A DNA stretch of 64,000 nt. It comes from DATBHM01 sp963772375 (lineage in GTDB: Bacteria > Actinomycetota > UBA4738 > JACQTL01). Of the stretch, positions 51,400 to 59,339 are shown in pieces (the first letter of the stretch is position 1; the number at the start of each line of letters is the position of its first letter). Made by a program: the position numbers and the translations under genes. The stretch covers positions 496,001-560,000 of the forward strand of contig CAVYXG010000001.1 in the NCBI GenBank assembly GCA_963772375.1, given 5' to 3'. The notes beneath the pieces were generated by a model. It made no database searches, was not told the origin of the DNA, and worked only from the letters and a program-made list of their open reading frames with translations.

Positions 51400-51423
51400 G
51401 CGGGGAATTCAGGAGGAACCGAC

Positions 51424-51714
51424 ATGGTCAACGCGGTGGTGCTGGTGCAGTGCGAGATCGACGAGATCCCCGAGGCCGCCCAGGCCATCGCCGACATCCC
51501 CGGCGTGTCCGAGGTGTACTCGGTCGCCGGCGAGTACGACCTCGTGGTGATCATCCGCGTGAGCGACCACGACGAACTCTCCCGCGTGATCCCCGAGGGC
51601 GTGGCCAAGGTCGACGGGGTCGCCCGGACCGAGACGCTCATCGCGTTCCAAGTCTACTCGCGCCACGACCTGGACCGGCTGTTCTCGATCGGGTTCGACG
51701 AGGGCCAGAGCTGA
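51424..51714 (+). CDS. Stand-alone Lrp/AsnC ligand-binding (RAM) domain protein
   Basis: 96 residues: VNAVVLVQCEIDEIPEAAQAIADIPGVSEVYSVAGEYDLVVIIRVSD matches the RAM/Dabb-like ferredoxin fold of Lrp/AsnC regulators, but no HTH is present. Such proteins form octamers that may bind amino acids. AGGAGG lies upstream of the ATG, and it probably shares a transcript with the thiolase. Confidence 0.9.
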   Translation: MVNAVVLVQCEIDEIPEAAQAIADIPGVSEVYSVAGEYDLVVIIRVSDHDELSRVIPEGVAKVDGVARTETLIAFQVYSRHDLDRLFSIGFDEGQS

Positions 51715-51734
51715 CGGCGGCCAAGTTCGTCAGA

Positions 51735-52850
51735 ATGCTCTCGGCTGGGTGCTCCGAGCTTCCCGCTCCTCCCCACACGAAGCCGGGACGTTCGATCGCG
51801 CTCGTCGCCCTGCTCGTCGCGTCGCTCTCGGCGGCGTGCCAGTCGGCCGCTCCCCGCGCGACCACCTCGGCCGCCCCGGTCCCTGCTCCCACACCGACCA
51901 CCGCGCCGACGACGGACGGCACGACGGCGCCACCCTCACCGACCGCCGTGACCACGCGGTCGCCGTTGCCTTCGCCGGCGGCCGCGACCTGTCCGCGGCT
52001 GGTTCGGGGAGACGGCGTGACCGTCACCCTGTTCGCTCAGCCTAGCTCGACCGGGCGCTGCGTCCCCGCGCGGTCGCTGGTGCAGTTCTCCTGCTCGCCC
52101 GCCGGAACGCCGGTGCTCGAGGTGAAGGGCCGGCGGGAGTTCCTCGGCGGGTCGTGGGGGCGGCCGGTCACGCCAACCGGCACCGCCGTCGTCATCCGGG
52201 GCCGGGGCCCGGGTCGGGGTTCGGTCGACGAGGATGCGGGGGCGTGGCTGTCCGCCCGCGGGAACCGGCTCCGGCGGATGTTCCCGCTGACAGCCGCGAG
52301 TGCACTCCCCCGGCCGCCACGGGCGTACGCCATCGGCGACTCGGTCATGGTCGACGCGGCGCCGGCGATCCGGCGGGCCCTCCCCGGCTGGAACGTGGGC
52401 GTGGAGGCCCAGGTCGGCGACACGACGTTCGTCGGGGCCGGGGTGGCCGCCGGCCTGCGATCCCGGCAGGGCGAGGTCGTGTTCGTGGAGCTGGGAACGA
52501 ACGAGTCCGACGTGTCCGGGTTCGTACGGCGGGCGACGGAGATGCTCCAGGACCTCTCGGGGGCCGGGGTCGTCGTGTGGCTCACGGTGCACAGCCCCAA
52601 GTCGTACGCACCGGCCATCAACGACGCGATCCGCCGGGTGGTCGCCGCCGCACCGAACGCGGTGGTGGCCGACTGGAACCGCATCGCGCCGCCGGAGGGG
52701 TTCATCGGCGACGGCGTCCACCTCAACGAACGGGGCATGCTGGCGATGGCGAAGATGCTCGCTCCGCTGGCCAAGCGATGGCGGGCGGCGGCCGAGGGCG
52801 CCGGTCCGCTGGCGTGCCGGACCCGGGCCGAGGCGCTCGCCGGCTCCTGA
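51735..52850 (+). CDS. SGNH-family hydrolase, probable lipoprotein
   Basis: 371 residues. Hydrophobic leader (SIALVALLVASLSAAC) with a lipobox-like end at Cys, a Pro/Thr-rich spacer, a small Cys-containing beta domain (about 95-165) and an SGNH/GDSL domain (about 195-350): block I AIGDSVMVDAAP with Ser, block III ELGTNESD, and block V GDGVHLNERG with Asp and His. It is probably an extracytoplasmic esterase or O-acetyl group hydrolase/transferase. Substrate unknown. Confidence 0.85.
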   Translation: MLSAGCSELPAPPHTKPGRSIALVALLVASLSAACQSAAPRATTSAAPVPAPTPTTAPTTDGTTAPPSPTAVTTRSPLPSPAAATCPRLVRGDGVTVTLFAQPSSTGRCVPARSLVQFSCSPAGTPVLEVKGRREFLGGSWGRPVTPTGTAVVIRGRGPGRGSVDEDAGAWLSARGNRLRRMFPLTAASALPRPPRAYAIGDSVMVDAAPAIRRALPGWNVGVEAQVGDTTFVGAGVAAGLRSRQGEVVFVELGTNESDVSGFVRRATEMLQDLSGAGVVVWLTVHSPKSYAPAINDAIRRVVAAAPNAVVADWNRIAPPEGFIGDGVHLNERGMLAMAKMLAPLAKRWRAAAEGAGPLACRTRAEALAGS

Positions 52851-52857
52851 CCCCGGC

Positions 52858-53856
52858 TCAGCCGCGTTCGCTGTCCAGCGACGTCATCTGGCTCGCGTCG
52901 TAGCGGTCGCCGGCGGCCGCGCCCGGCGGGACCGCGCGCTCGATGGCGGCGAGATCCTCGGCGGCGAGCTCCAGCTCCAGCGCGCCCAGCGCCTCCTGGA
53001 GGCGATCGCGCCGCCTGGCGCCGACCAGCGGCACGACGTCGTCCCCCCGCGACAGCACCCACGCGATCGCGATCTGCGCCACGGTCGCGCGCTTCGAGTC
53101 CGCGACCCGCCGCAGGGCGTCCACGAGCTCGAGGTTCCGGTCGACGTTCTCTGGGCTGAACCGGGGGTGGCGGGCCCGGATGTCACCGGGCTCGGCCTGG
53201 CGCCCGCTCGTCCAGTGGCCGCTCAGCAGCCCGCGGGTCAGGACGCCGTACGCCGTGACTCCGACGCCCAGCTCGCGGCACACGGGCAGGATCTCGGCTT
53301 CGATCCCCCTCGAGAGCAGCGAGTACTCGATCTGGAGGTCCGACACGGGATGCACCCCCTGCGCCCTTCGTACTGTGTCCGCGCCGGCCTCCGACAGGCC
53401 GAGGAACCGCACGTGACCCGCTTCGATCAGGTCCTTCACGGCGCCGACGGTCTCCTCGATCGGCACCGATGGATCGACGCGGCCGGGGCGGTAGACGTCC
53501 ACGTGATCCGCTCCCAGCCTGGTCAACGTGTACGACAGCGCGGTCTTGACGGCCGCCGGCCTTCCGTCGAACCCGAGCCAGGCGCCGTCCGGCGACCGCA
53601 GCGCGCCGAACTTCACGCTGATCAGCACCTCGTCCCGGCCGCGGCCGCGCAGGGCCTCCCGGATCAGCAGCTCGTTGTGCCCCATGCCGTAGTAGTCGCC
53701 CGTGTCGAGCAGCGTGATCCCGGCGTCCAGCGCCGCCTGGATCGTCGCGACGCTCTCCTCCTCGTCGGCCGGCCCGTACATCCCCGACATCCCCATGCAT
53801 CCGAGGCCGATCGCCGAGACCTCGGCGCCGTTCGTTCCGAGCATTCGCGTCTTCAT
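52858..53856 (-). CDS. Aldo/keto reductase
   Basis: 332 residues: MLGTNGAEVSAIGLGCMGMSGMYG, catalytic Tyr in DTGDYYGMGHNE, Lys in LISVKFGALR, FLGLSEAGADTV, QIEYSLLSRGIE and the PLVGARRRDRL cofactor end. The usual active-site His of the YxxHR stretch is replaced (VYRPGRVDP), a variant seen in the YakC-like group. Last gene of a six-gene minus-strand cluster. Confidence 0.9.
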   Translation of the reverse strand: MKTRMLGTNGAEVSAIGLGCMGMSGMYGPADEEESVATIQAALDAGITLLDTGDYYGMGHNELLIREALRGRGRDEVLISVKFGALRSPDGAWLGFDGRPAAVKTALSYTLTRLGADHVDVYRPGRVDPSVPIEETVGAVKDLIEAGHVRFLGLSEAGADTVRRAQGVHPVSDLQIEYSLLSRGIEAEILPVCRELGVGVTAYGVLTRGLLSGHWTSGRQAEPGDIRARHPRFSPENVDRNLELVDALRRVADSKRATVAQIAIAWVLSRGDDVVPLVGARRRDRLQEALGALELELAAEDLAAIERAVPPGAAAGDRYDASQMTSLDSERG

Positions 53857-53876
53857 CGGAGGGCGGTCCTTTCGCG

Positions 53877-54248
53877 TCAGTTGGGCTCGAGGGCGACGCA
53901 GAGCGCGGTCCGGGCCCAGGAGCTCAGCGTCGACGTGCCGTCCCAGCCCTGGTACTTGGCGGCCAGCAGCCCCCGGGCCTCGGTGTCCTCGGCCCCGTGT
54001 TCCACGACGCGCGCGATCGCCCGGATCTCCTCCGCGTCGCGGCCACCGAGCCGGACGCCGACGGCCTGGTCCGCCATCAGGTTCCGGACCCAGTCGCTGC
54101 GGTCGCCGCCGCCGGACAGCAGATACAGCGCCCGCCCATCGTCCGGCACCCCGAACCAGATCTCGACGGTGTGGGATTCGCCGGTTCGACGACCGGTGGT
54201 GGTCAGGTAGCAGTACGCCTCGCCCGCCAGCGAGAGGTCGAACGCCAA
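53877..54248 (-). CDS. Deazaflavin-dependent nitroreductase (Ddn)-family protein
   Basis: 123 residues: YCYLTTTGRRTGESHTVEIWFGVPDDGRALYLLSGGGDRSDWVRNLMADQAVGVRL is the split beta-barrel DUF385/Ddn signature of F420H2-dependent reductases and related proteins. Substrate unknown. It starts eight bases after the 35-residue membrane peptide gene. Confidence 0.85.
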   Translation of the reverse strand: MAFDLSLAGEAYCYLTTTGRRTGESHTVEIWFGVPDDGRALYLLSGGGDRSDWVRNLMADQAVGVRLGGRDAEEIRAIARVVEHGAEDTEARGLLAAKYQGWDGTSTLSSWARTALCVALEPN

Positions 54249-54255
54249 GGACGGC

Positions 54256-54363
54256 CTACCGGATCGCCCAGATCACCAGAGCCAGGATCACGAAGAGGCC
54301 TGACACGAAGAAGATGATGTCCCCCTTCTTGATCTTGCCTGGCTGCATCGCGTTGAAGCCCAT
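54256..54363 (-). CDS. 35-residue membrane peptide
   Basis: Sequence starts MGFNAMQPGKIKKGD, followed by one membrane helix (IIFFVSGLFVILALVIWAI). GGAGGG lies about 12 bases before the ATG. It fits exactly between its neighbours (nine bases from the 73-aa gene, eight to the Ddn-like gene), which supports it as a real gene. Family unknown. Confidence 0.6.
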   Translation of the reverse strand: MGFNAMQPGKIKKGDIIFFVSGLFVILALVIWAIR

Positions 54364-54372
54364 GGTTCGAAC

Positions 54373-54594
54373 CTACCCTCCGACCGGCTCCGGCAGCCGG
54401 TAGTACTGCCGGAACTTCTCCTCGGACAGCCAGTAGATGTGCTGCCGCACCGTGGAAGCATACGTTCGGGCCTCGGCCTCGTCGGCGCAGGCCCGGTCGT
54501 CGGCGGCGGCGCCGGCCGGGTCCACGATCACCACTCGCCAGCCCTCGCCCTGCACGTCCTCCACCCGGACGCCGTAGCGGTTGTCGTCGGGCAT
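54373..54594 (-). CDS. Hypothetical protein, 73 residues
   Basis: Starts MPDDNRYGVRVEDVQGEGWRVV; later WLSEEKFRQYYRLPEPVGG. Mixed alpha/beta, soluble, no recognised family. In the same-strand cluster between the zinc-ribbon protein and the membrane peptide, with gaps under ten bases. Confidence 0.7.
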   Translation of the reverse strand: MPDDNRYGVRVEDVQGEGWRVVIVDPAGAAADDRACADEAEARTYASTVRQHIYWLSEEKFRQYYRLPEPVGG

Positions 54595-54601
54595 CGTTCG
54601 T

Positions 54602-54913
54602 TCAGCTCGGGGCGGCCTCGAGGGCCTTCGCGTGGGCTTCGCCGGCCGTCCGGATCGTCGCCAGGTGCGCCTGGAGCGCGGGCAGGACGGTGTCCTCGTG
54701 GATCACGATCGCCGGTTCCATGCCGGCAAGCCGCTCGAGGGCCGCCTCCAGCGCGGACCCCGCGAGCTCGGCCTGTTCGATGGCCTCGGCGAAGACCGCC
54801 GTGTAGTGGGGCTGGTACGGCTTGCCGCAGTTCCAGCAGTGGCCGCCGTTCGCCAGCACCTGCTGGGTCAGGAAGTCGCGGCCGCAGTTCTGGCAGGTGC
54901 CTCGGATCTTCAC
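54602..54913 (-). CDS. Zinc-ribbon protein coupled to a receiver-domain protein
   Basis: 103 residues: an N-terminal ribbon CQNCG...CWNCG (7-28) followed by a helical region rich in Ala and Glu. The GTG overlaps the stop of the receiver-like gene by four bases. Partner function unknown; physical interaction with the receiver protein is plausible. Confidence 0.78.
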   Translation of the reverse strand: MKIRGTCQNCGRDFLTQQVLANGGHCWNCGKPYQPHYTAVFAEAIEQAELAGSALEAALERLAGMEPAIVIHEDTVLPALQAHLATIRTAGEAHAKALEAAPS

Positions 54914-55341
54914 GCGGTCTCCTTCTCGGTGGTGTCCCGGGCCGCCGCGGCCTCGCGGCGGCCCTCGAGCGCCTCCAGCACCCGGTCGGCCAGGGCGAAG
55001 GGGTCGGCGGGCTTCACGAACCAGGCGTCGGCGCCCGACCACCTGGCCAGCCAGGCGTCGTGCGGCCGGTCGAGCAGGATGACGATCACCCCGTCGTACG
55101 GCGGCAGCTGGTCGCGGAGGTCCTTCGTCAACGCGAACGCCCCCGCCCGCGACTGGGTCTCGTCGGCCAGGATGATCTCGGGGTCGAACTTCCGGGCGAG
55201 GATGACGCCCCGTTCGCCGTTCGAGGCCTCGATGAACTCGAGCCGTTCGCCGAGGCGGCGTTCGATCCCGGACACGGCGAGGCGCATCCAGTCCTTGACG
55301 GACTCGCTCGAGGAAGTGAGCAATACTCTCACGGCCCGCAT
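54910..55341 (-). CDS. Degenerate response-regulator receiver-like protein
   Basis: 143 residues in the receiver fold: VRVLLTSSSES, phosphoacceptor-like Asp60 in PEIILADETQ and Lys110 in WFVKPADPF. The acidic pair that binds Mg2+ near residue 10 is replaced by Ser, so normal phosphorylation is doubtful. No output domain. Coupled to a zinc-ribbon gene. Start ATG at 55341 or GTG at 55332. Confidence 0.75.
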   Translation of the reverse strand: MRAVRVLLTSSSESVKDWMRLAVSGIERRLGERLEFIEASNGERGVILARKFDPEIILADETQSRAGAFALTKDLRDQLPPYDGVIVILLDRPHDAWLARWSGADAWFVKPADPFALADRVLEALEGRREAAAARDTTEKETA

Positions 55342-55383
55342 TCTAGCCGCGGCCCCGGGGCGTCCCGGCGTGGAGGAGTGTGC

Positions 55384-56142
55384 ATGGAGCTCGACAAGGT
55401 CGGACAGAAGCTCACCGCGGAGTTCGTCGGAACGTTCGCGCTGGTGTTCGTGGGGTGCGGCGCCGTGATCATGGCGGCCTCCGAGGGCAACGGGATCCTG
55501 GGCGTGGCGCTGGCGTTCGGCCTCGTGCTGGCGGTGATGGTCTCGGTGCTGGCGCACATCTCGGGGGCGCACTTCAACCCTGCGGTGACGATCGGCATCT
55601 GGGTCACCGGGAACATCAAGACGGGGCTCGCCGGGCTGTACATCGCGACGCAGCTGGTCGCCGCGACGGTCGCCGCCCTGCTGCTCCGGGGCCTGTACCC
55701 GGAGGCGGCCTGGAAGGCCGCGAACCTGGGCGCGCCGGGCCTCGGACAGGGCGTCTCGGCCGGGCAGGGCGTGCTGATCGAGGCCGTGCTGACGTTCTTC
55801 CTCGTGTTCGCCGTGTACGGCACGGCGGTCGACGACCGGGGGCCGTTCGCCAAGACCGCCGGACTGTCGATCGGGCTGGTGTGGACGTTCGGCATCCTGG
55901 CCGCGGGGCCGCTCACCGGGGGGGCCATGAACCCCGCCCGGGCGTTCGGGCCGATGCTCGTCGACGGCCACTGGTCGGACTGGTGGGTGTACTGGATCGG
56001 GCCGATCGGCGGCGGGGTGATCGCGGCGGCCGTGTACTGGTTCGCGTTCCTCGACGGGCGGGAGAAGCTGACGTCGGCGCGGAAGTCCGAACACCCGATC
56101 GGCAGCCCGACCGAGTCCGACTGGAGCGACGAGCCGGCCTGA
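55384..56142 (+). CDS. Aquaporin / MIP-family channel
   Basis: 252 residues, six membrane helices and two half-helices with the NPA motifs HFNPAVT and GAMNPARAFGP. The selectivity Arg follows the second NPA. Water or small neutral solutes, possibly glycerol, would pass. GGAGGAG lies five bases before the ATG. Divergent from the receiver-like gene. Confidence 0.92.
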   Translation: MELDKVGQKLTAEFVGTFALVFVGCGAVIMAASEGNGILGVALAFGLVLAVMVSVLAHISGAHFNPAVTIGIWVTGNIKTGLAGLYIATQLVAATVAALLLRGLYPEAAWKAANLGAPGLGQGVSAGQGVLIEAVLTFFLVFAVYGTAVDDRGPFAKTAGLSIGLVWTFGILAAGPLTGGAMNPARAFGPMLVDGHWSDWWVYWIGPIGGGVIAAAVYWFAFLDGREKLTSARKSEHPIGSPTESDWSDEPA

Positions 56143-56145
56143 TCT

Positions 56146-57780
56146 TCAGTCGACGCGCGGCGTCGCTCGGTCGACGATGCGCTTCGTGTCCACGCCGGGC
56201 GGCAGCGTGCCGAACGCCAGTCCCCGGTCGCCCTCGATGCGCGAGCTGAGGAACGCCCCGGCGACCGCCTCGTCGCCGTGGCGCACCATGAGCGAGCCCT
56301 GGAATACGAGCGCCATGCGCTCGACCAGCCTCCGAGCACCGGCCTCCTGGTCGGTCGACGCGTCCGCGAGGTCGTCGCGAAGCTTGGCCGCGGCCGCGTC
56401 GAGCCGCTGGTCGCGTCCACCCGCGAGCGCGATGTCCTCGAAGAACGCCTCGACCGATTCCGGGGTGCGGGCCATCGCGCGGAGGACGTCGAGCGCGATG
56501 ACGTTGCCCGATCCCTCCCAGATGGAGTTCAGGGGACTCTCGCGGTACACGCGCGGCAGCTGCGAGTCCTCGACGAATCCGTTGCCCCCCAGGCATTCCA
56601 GCGCCTCGGCGACCGCCGGCGGAGTTCGCTTGCAGATCCAGTACTTGCTCACCGCGGTGGCCAGCCGGGCGAACTGGCGCGCCTGCTGGTCGCCTCCCCA
56701 CGACTCGTCATAGGCCCGCGCGAGCCGGAGCGACGTGAGGGTCGCCGCATCCGTCTCCGCGGCGAGGTCGGCGAGGACGTTGCGCATCAGCGGCTGGTCG
56801 GCGAGGAGCCTGCCGAACGCCATGCGGTGCGCCGCGTGGTGGGCGGCTTCGGCGAGCGCGCGGCGCATCAGCCCCGTCGAGCCGAGCACGCAGTCGAGCC
56901 GGGTGTGGTGGACCATCTCGATGATGGTGGGGACGCCACGGCCTTCGGGGCCGACCAGCCGCGCGTACGCGCGGTCGAACTCGACCTCGCTGCTGGCGTT
57001 GGACCGGTTCCCCAGCTTGTCCTTGAGCCGCTGGATGTGGAACGCGTTCCGGGTGCCGTCGGGCCGCCACCGCGGGAGCAGGAAGCACGACAGGCCGTTC
57101 GCCGTCTGCGCGAGGACGAGGAACGCGTCGCACATCGGCGCGGAGCAGAACCACTTGGCGCCGGTGACCGCCCACGCGTCGCCCTCGGGCTCGGCCCTGG
57201 TGGTGTTGGCGCGGACATCCGAGCCGCCCTGCCGTTCGGTCATGGTCATGCCGGCCAGAGCGCCGTCCTTCTGCGAGGCCGGCAACGGCCGCGGGTCGTA
57301 GTCGAGCGAGGTCAGGCGGGATTCCCATTCCGCGGCGACGTCGGGCTGCCGCCGGAGCGTCGGAACCGCCGCGTAGGTCATGGAGATGGGACAGCCGAAC
57401 CCGGACTCCGCCTGCGCGAGCAGCATGAACGCGGCCGCCCTCGCGACGTGCGCGCCGGGCCCCGCCTCGCGCCACGGCGAGGCGTGGAGTCCAAGCTCGA
57501 CGCCGCTGCGCATGAGGTCGTGCCAGGCCGGGTGGAACTCCACCTCGTCGATCCGCTCGCCGTACCGGTCGTGTGTACGGAGGACGGGTGGGCACGCGTT
57601 CGCCAGACGCCCCCACTCGAGCGCCTCCCCGCCCGCCAGCATGGAAGCTCGCCGAACGCGTTCCTCCGCCCAGCCTGCGCCCTCCCGCCGGAAGCCGTCG
57701 AGCAGCGCGGGATCGGACTCCAGCGGGTCGTAGTCGACCAGCGGCGGCGGTTGGTTGGCGTCGCGGGCGGTGATCTCCAT
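56146..57780 (-). CDS. AidB-like acyl-CoA dehydrogenase
   Basis: 544 residues, longer than classic acyl-CoA dehydrogenases: LAQAESGFGCPISMTYA, MTMTERQGGSDVRANTT, WFCSAPMCDAFLVLAQ, LKDKLGNRSNASSEVEFD and RVYRESPLNSIWEGSGNVIALDVLRAM are AidB features. AidB is a flavoprotein linked to alkylation damage; true acyl-CoA dehydrogenase activity is doubtful. Faces the aquaporin gene convergently. Confidence 0.9.
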   Translation of the reverse strand: MEITARDANQPPPLVDYDPLESDPALLDGFRREGAGWAEERVRRASMLAGGEALEWGRLANACPPVLRTHDRYGERIDEVEFHPAWHDLMRSGVELGLHASPWREAGPGAHVARAAAFMLLAQAESGFGCPISMTYAAVPTLRRQPDVAAEWESRLTSLDYDPRPLPASQKDGALAGMTMTERQGGSDVRANTTRAEPEGDAWAVTGAKWFCSAPMCDAFLVLAQTANGLSCFLLPRWRPDGTRNAFHIQRLKDKLGNRSNASSEVEFDRAYARLVGPEGRGVPTIIEMVHHTRLDCVLGSTGLMRRALAEAAHHAAHRMAFGRLLADQPLMRNVLADLAAETDAATLTSLRLARAYDESWGGDQQARQFARLATAVSKYWICKRTPPAVAEALECLGGNGFVEDSQLPRVYRESPLNSIWEGSGNVIALDVLRAMARTPESVEAFFEDIALAGGRDQRLDAAAAKLRDDLADASTDQEAGARRLVERMALVFQGSLMVRHGDEAVAGAFLSSRIEGDRGLAFGTLPPGVDTKRIVDRATPRVD

Positions 57781-57854
57781 GCCCGACAGTCAACCCCGAA
57801 CGACTGGGGCCCGGCAACCAGAACTTCGCCGTCCTGCGCTGGCTCGGGAGACGA

Positions 57855-58034
57855 TTAGAACTTCGGCTTGGCGGTCGGGCCTCGCCAGGGCTGGCCGATC
57901 ATGTGCTGCCAGCAGTACGGGTTCGGGTTGTAGGAGGATAGCTTGATGCCGCAGACGCGGCACTGTCGGCCGGCGCGTTGCGTGCGCGCCTGTTCGGGCT
58001 GGTCGTCGGTGAGGTCCTGCGTCGATCGCGCCAC
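57855..58034 (-). CDS. Small zinc-finger protein
   Basis: 59 residues: CRVCGIKLSSYNPNPYCWQH, a CxxC...CxxH treble-clef-like finger, then WRGPTAKPKF. Similar tiny proteins occur in actinobacteria without known function. GTG start at 58034, preceded by GGGAG. Divergent from the NifS-like gene. Confidence 0.7.
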   Translation of the reverse strand: MARSTQDLTDDQPEQARTQRAGRQCRVCGIKLSSYNPNPYCWQHMIGQPWRGPTAKPKF

Positions 58035-58166
58035 TGCTCGCTCCCGGGTAGGCTGCGGCCGCGGGCCGGCCGGAAGTGGCGGGGATGATAGCACCGCCTT
58101 GAACGCCTGAGAAGACCGAACACGGCGCCGGGGCCTGACGCCGAACCTCTGGGAAGATTCCCCCCC

Positions 58167-59336
58167 GTGACCGACGCCGAGACCTATTTCGACCACCATT
58201 CCGCCACGCCGCTGCACCCGGCCGCGCGCGAGGTGCTGATCGAGGCCCTCGACCGGTTCGGCGACCCGCTCCGCCGCCACCGCGAGGGCCGGGCCGCCGA
58301 GGCCGCCCTCGAGGACGCCCGCGAGCAGGTCGCGGCCGCGATGGGGGCCCGGCCGGACGAGATCGTGTTCACCTCGGGGGGAACCGAGTCGGTCGCGCTC
58401 GGCGTGCGGGGGCTTACGAGGTCGCGGAGCAGGACCGGTCGCGTGGTCACCACCGACGTGGAGCACCCGGCCGTGGTGGGGACCTGCCGGGCCCTCGCCG
58501 AGGCCGGCTACGGGATCGACCGGGCGGAGGTCGACGCCGACGGCCGGGTGGACGTGGATCGGTTCGCCTCGCTGCTTCGCGCAGGCGGCGTCCTGCTGGC
58601 CTCGGTCCAGCACGCGAACCACGAGGTCGGAACCCTCCAGCCCGTCGGCGAGGCGGCCATGCTCGCCCGCGAACGGGGCGTCCCGCTCCACACCGACGCC
58701 GGACAGACCGTCGGCCGACTCCCGGTCGACGTCGATGCGCTCGGCGTCGACCTGCTCTCGCTGTCAGGGCACTCGTTCGGAGGCCCGCCCGGCGTGGGCG
58801 CCCTGTACGTCCACACCGGGATCCCGATGCCCGTTCGACACGGCGACGACCGCGAACGACGCCGGCGTCCCGGCGCGCCCAACCTGCCAGGCATCGTCGC
58901 GATGGCGGCTGCGCTGCAGGCCTCCCGGGCCGATCTGGCCGACGAGGCCGGACGGCTGTGGTCTCTCACCACTCGCCTGCGGGAGCGCATCGCTTCGGAG
59001 GTTCCCGGCGCGAGCGTCCACGGACACCCCGCCCAGCGAACCCCCCACCTGGTCGCGTGGTCGGTCTCGGGTGTGGACCCGGAGGCCCTGCTCGAGGCGC
59101 TCGACGAACGGGGGTTCCGGCTGGACGCGGGCTCGGTCGCGACCGGTCTCACGGGGGAGCCGTCGCCGGTCCTCGACGCCATGGGTGTCAAGAACACGGT
59201 CGCGTTCCGGATGGGCCTCGGCCGCGCCACCACGCAGCGGGCGGTGGACCGGTTCGTGGACGAGCTGACGCCGCTCGTGGAACGCCTGGCTCGCGTGCAG
59301 GCCGCGTCGGAGCAGGCGTTCAGCAGGGAGCGCTGA
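58167..59336 (+). CDS. Cysteine-desulfurase homologue lacking the PLP lysine and catalytic cysteine
   Basis: 389 residues with the NifS/IscS class-V aminotransferase fold: IVFTSGGTESVALGVRG, VEHPAVVG (His100), HANHEVGTLQPV, HTDAGQTVGRLPVDV (Asp177/Gln180). The lysine that binds PLP is missing: the expected S-x-H-K is SGHS (200-203), with Ser203 in its place. The active-site loop (AGSACSSG in IscS) reads AGSVATGL, with Ala325 where Cys should be. It is therefore unlikely to be a normal desulfurase; it may be a structural or regulatory partner or use a different chemistry. No iscU/sufU is adjacent. GTG start. Confidence 0.85.
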   Translation: MTDAETYFDHHSATPLHPAAREVLIEALDRFGDPLRRHREGRAAEAALEDAREQVAAAMGARPDEIVFTSGGTESVALGVRGLTRSRSRTGRVVTTDVEHPAVVGTCRALAEAGYGIDRAEVDADGRVDVDRFASLLRAGGVLLASVQHANHEVGTLQPVGEAAMLARERGVPLHTDAGQTVGRLPVDVDALGVDLLSLSGHSFGGPPGVGALYVHTGIPMPVRHGDDRERRRRPGAPNLPGIVAMAAALQASRADLADEAGRLWSLTTRLRERIASEVPGASVHGHPAQRTPHLVAWSVSGVDPEALLEALDERGFRLDAGSVATGLTGEPSPVLDAMGVKNTVAFRMGLGRATTQRAVDRFVDELTPLVERLARVQAASEQAFSRER

Positions 59337-59339
59337 GGG

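Noticed and set aside
54360..54400. A GGTTCGAACC T-loop-like word suggesting a tRNA
   Set aside because: No cloverleaf could be formed around it, and it lies in the ribosome-site region of the 35-residue peptide gene.
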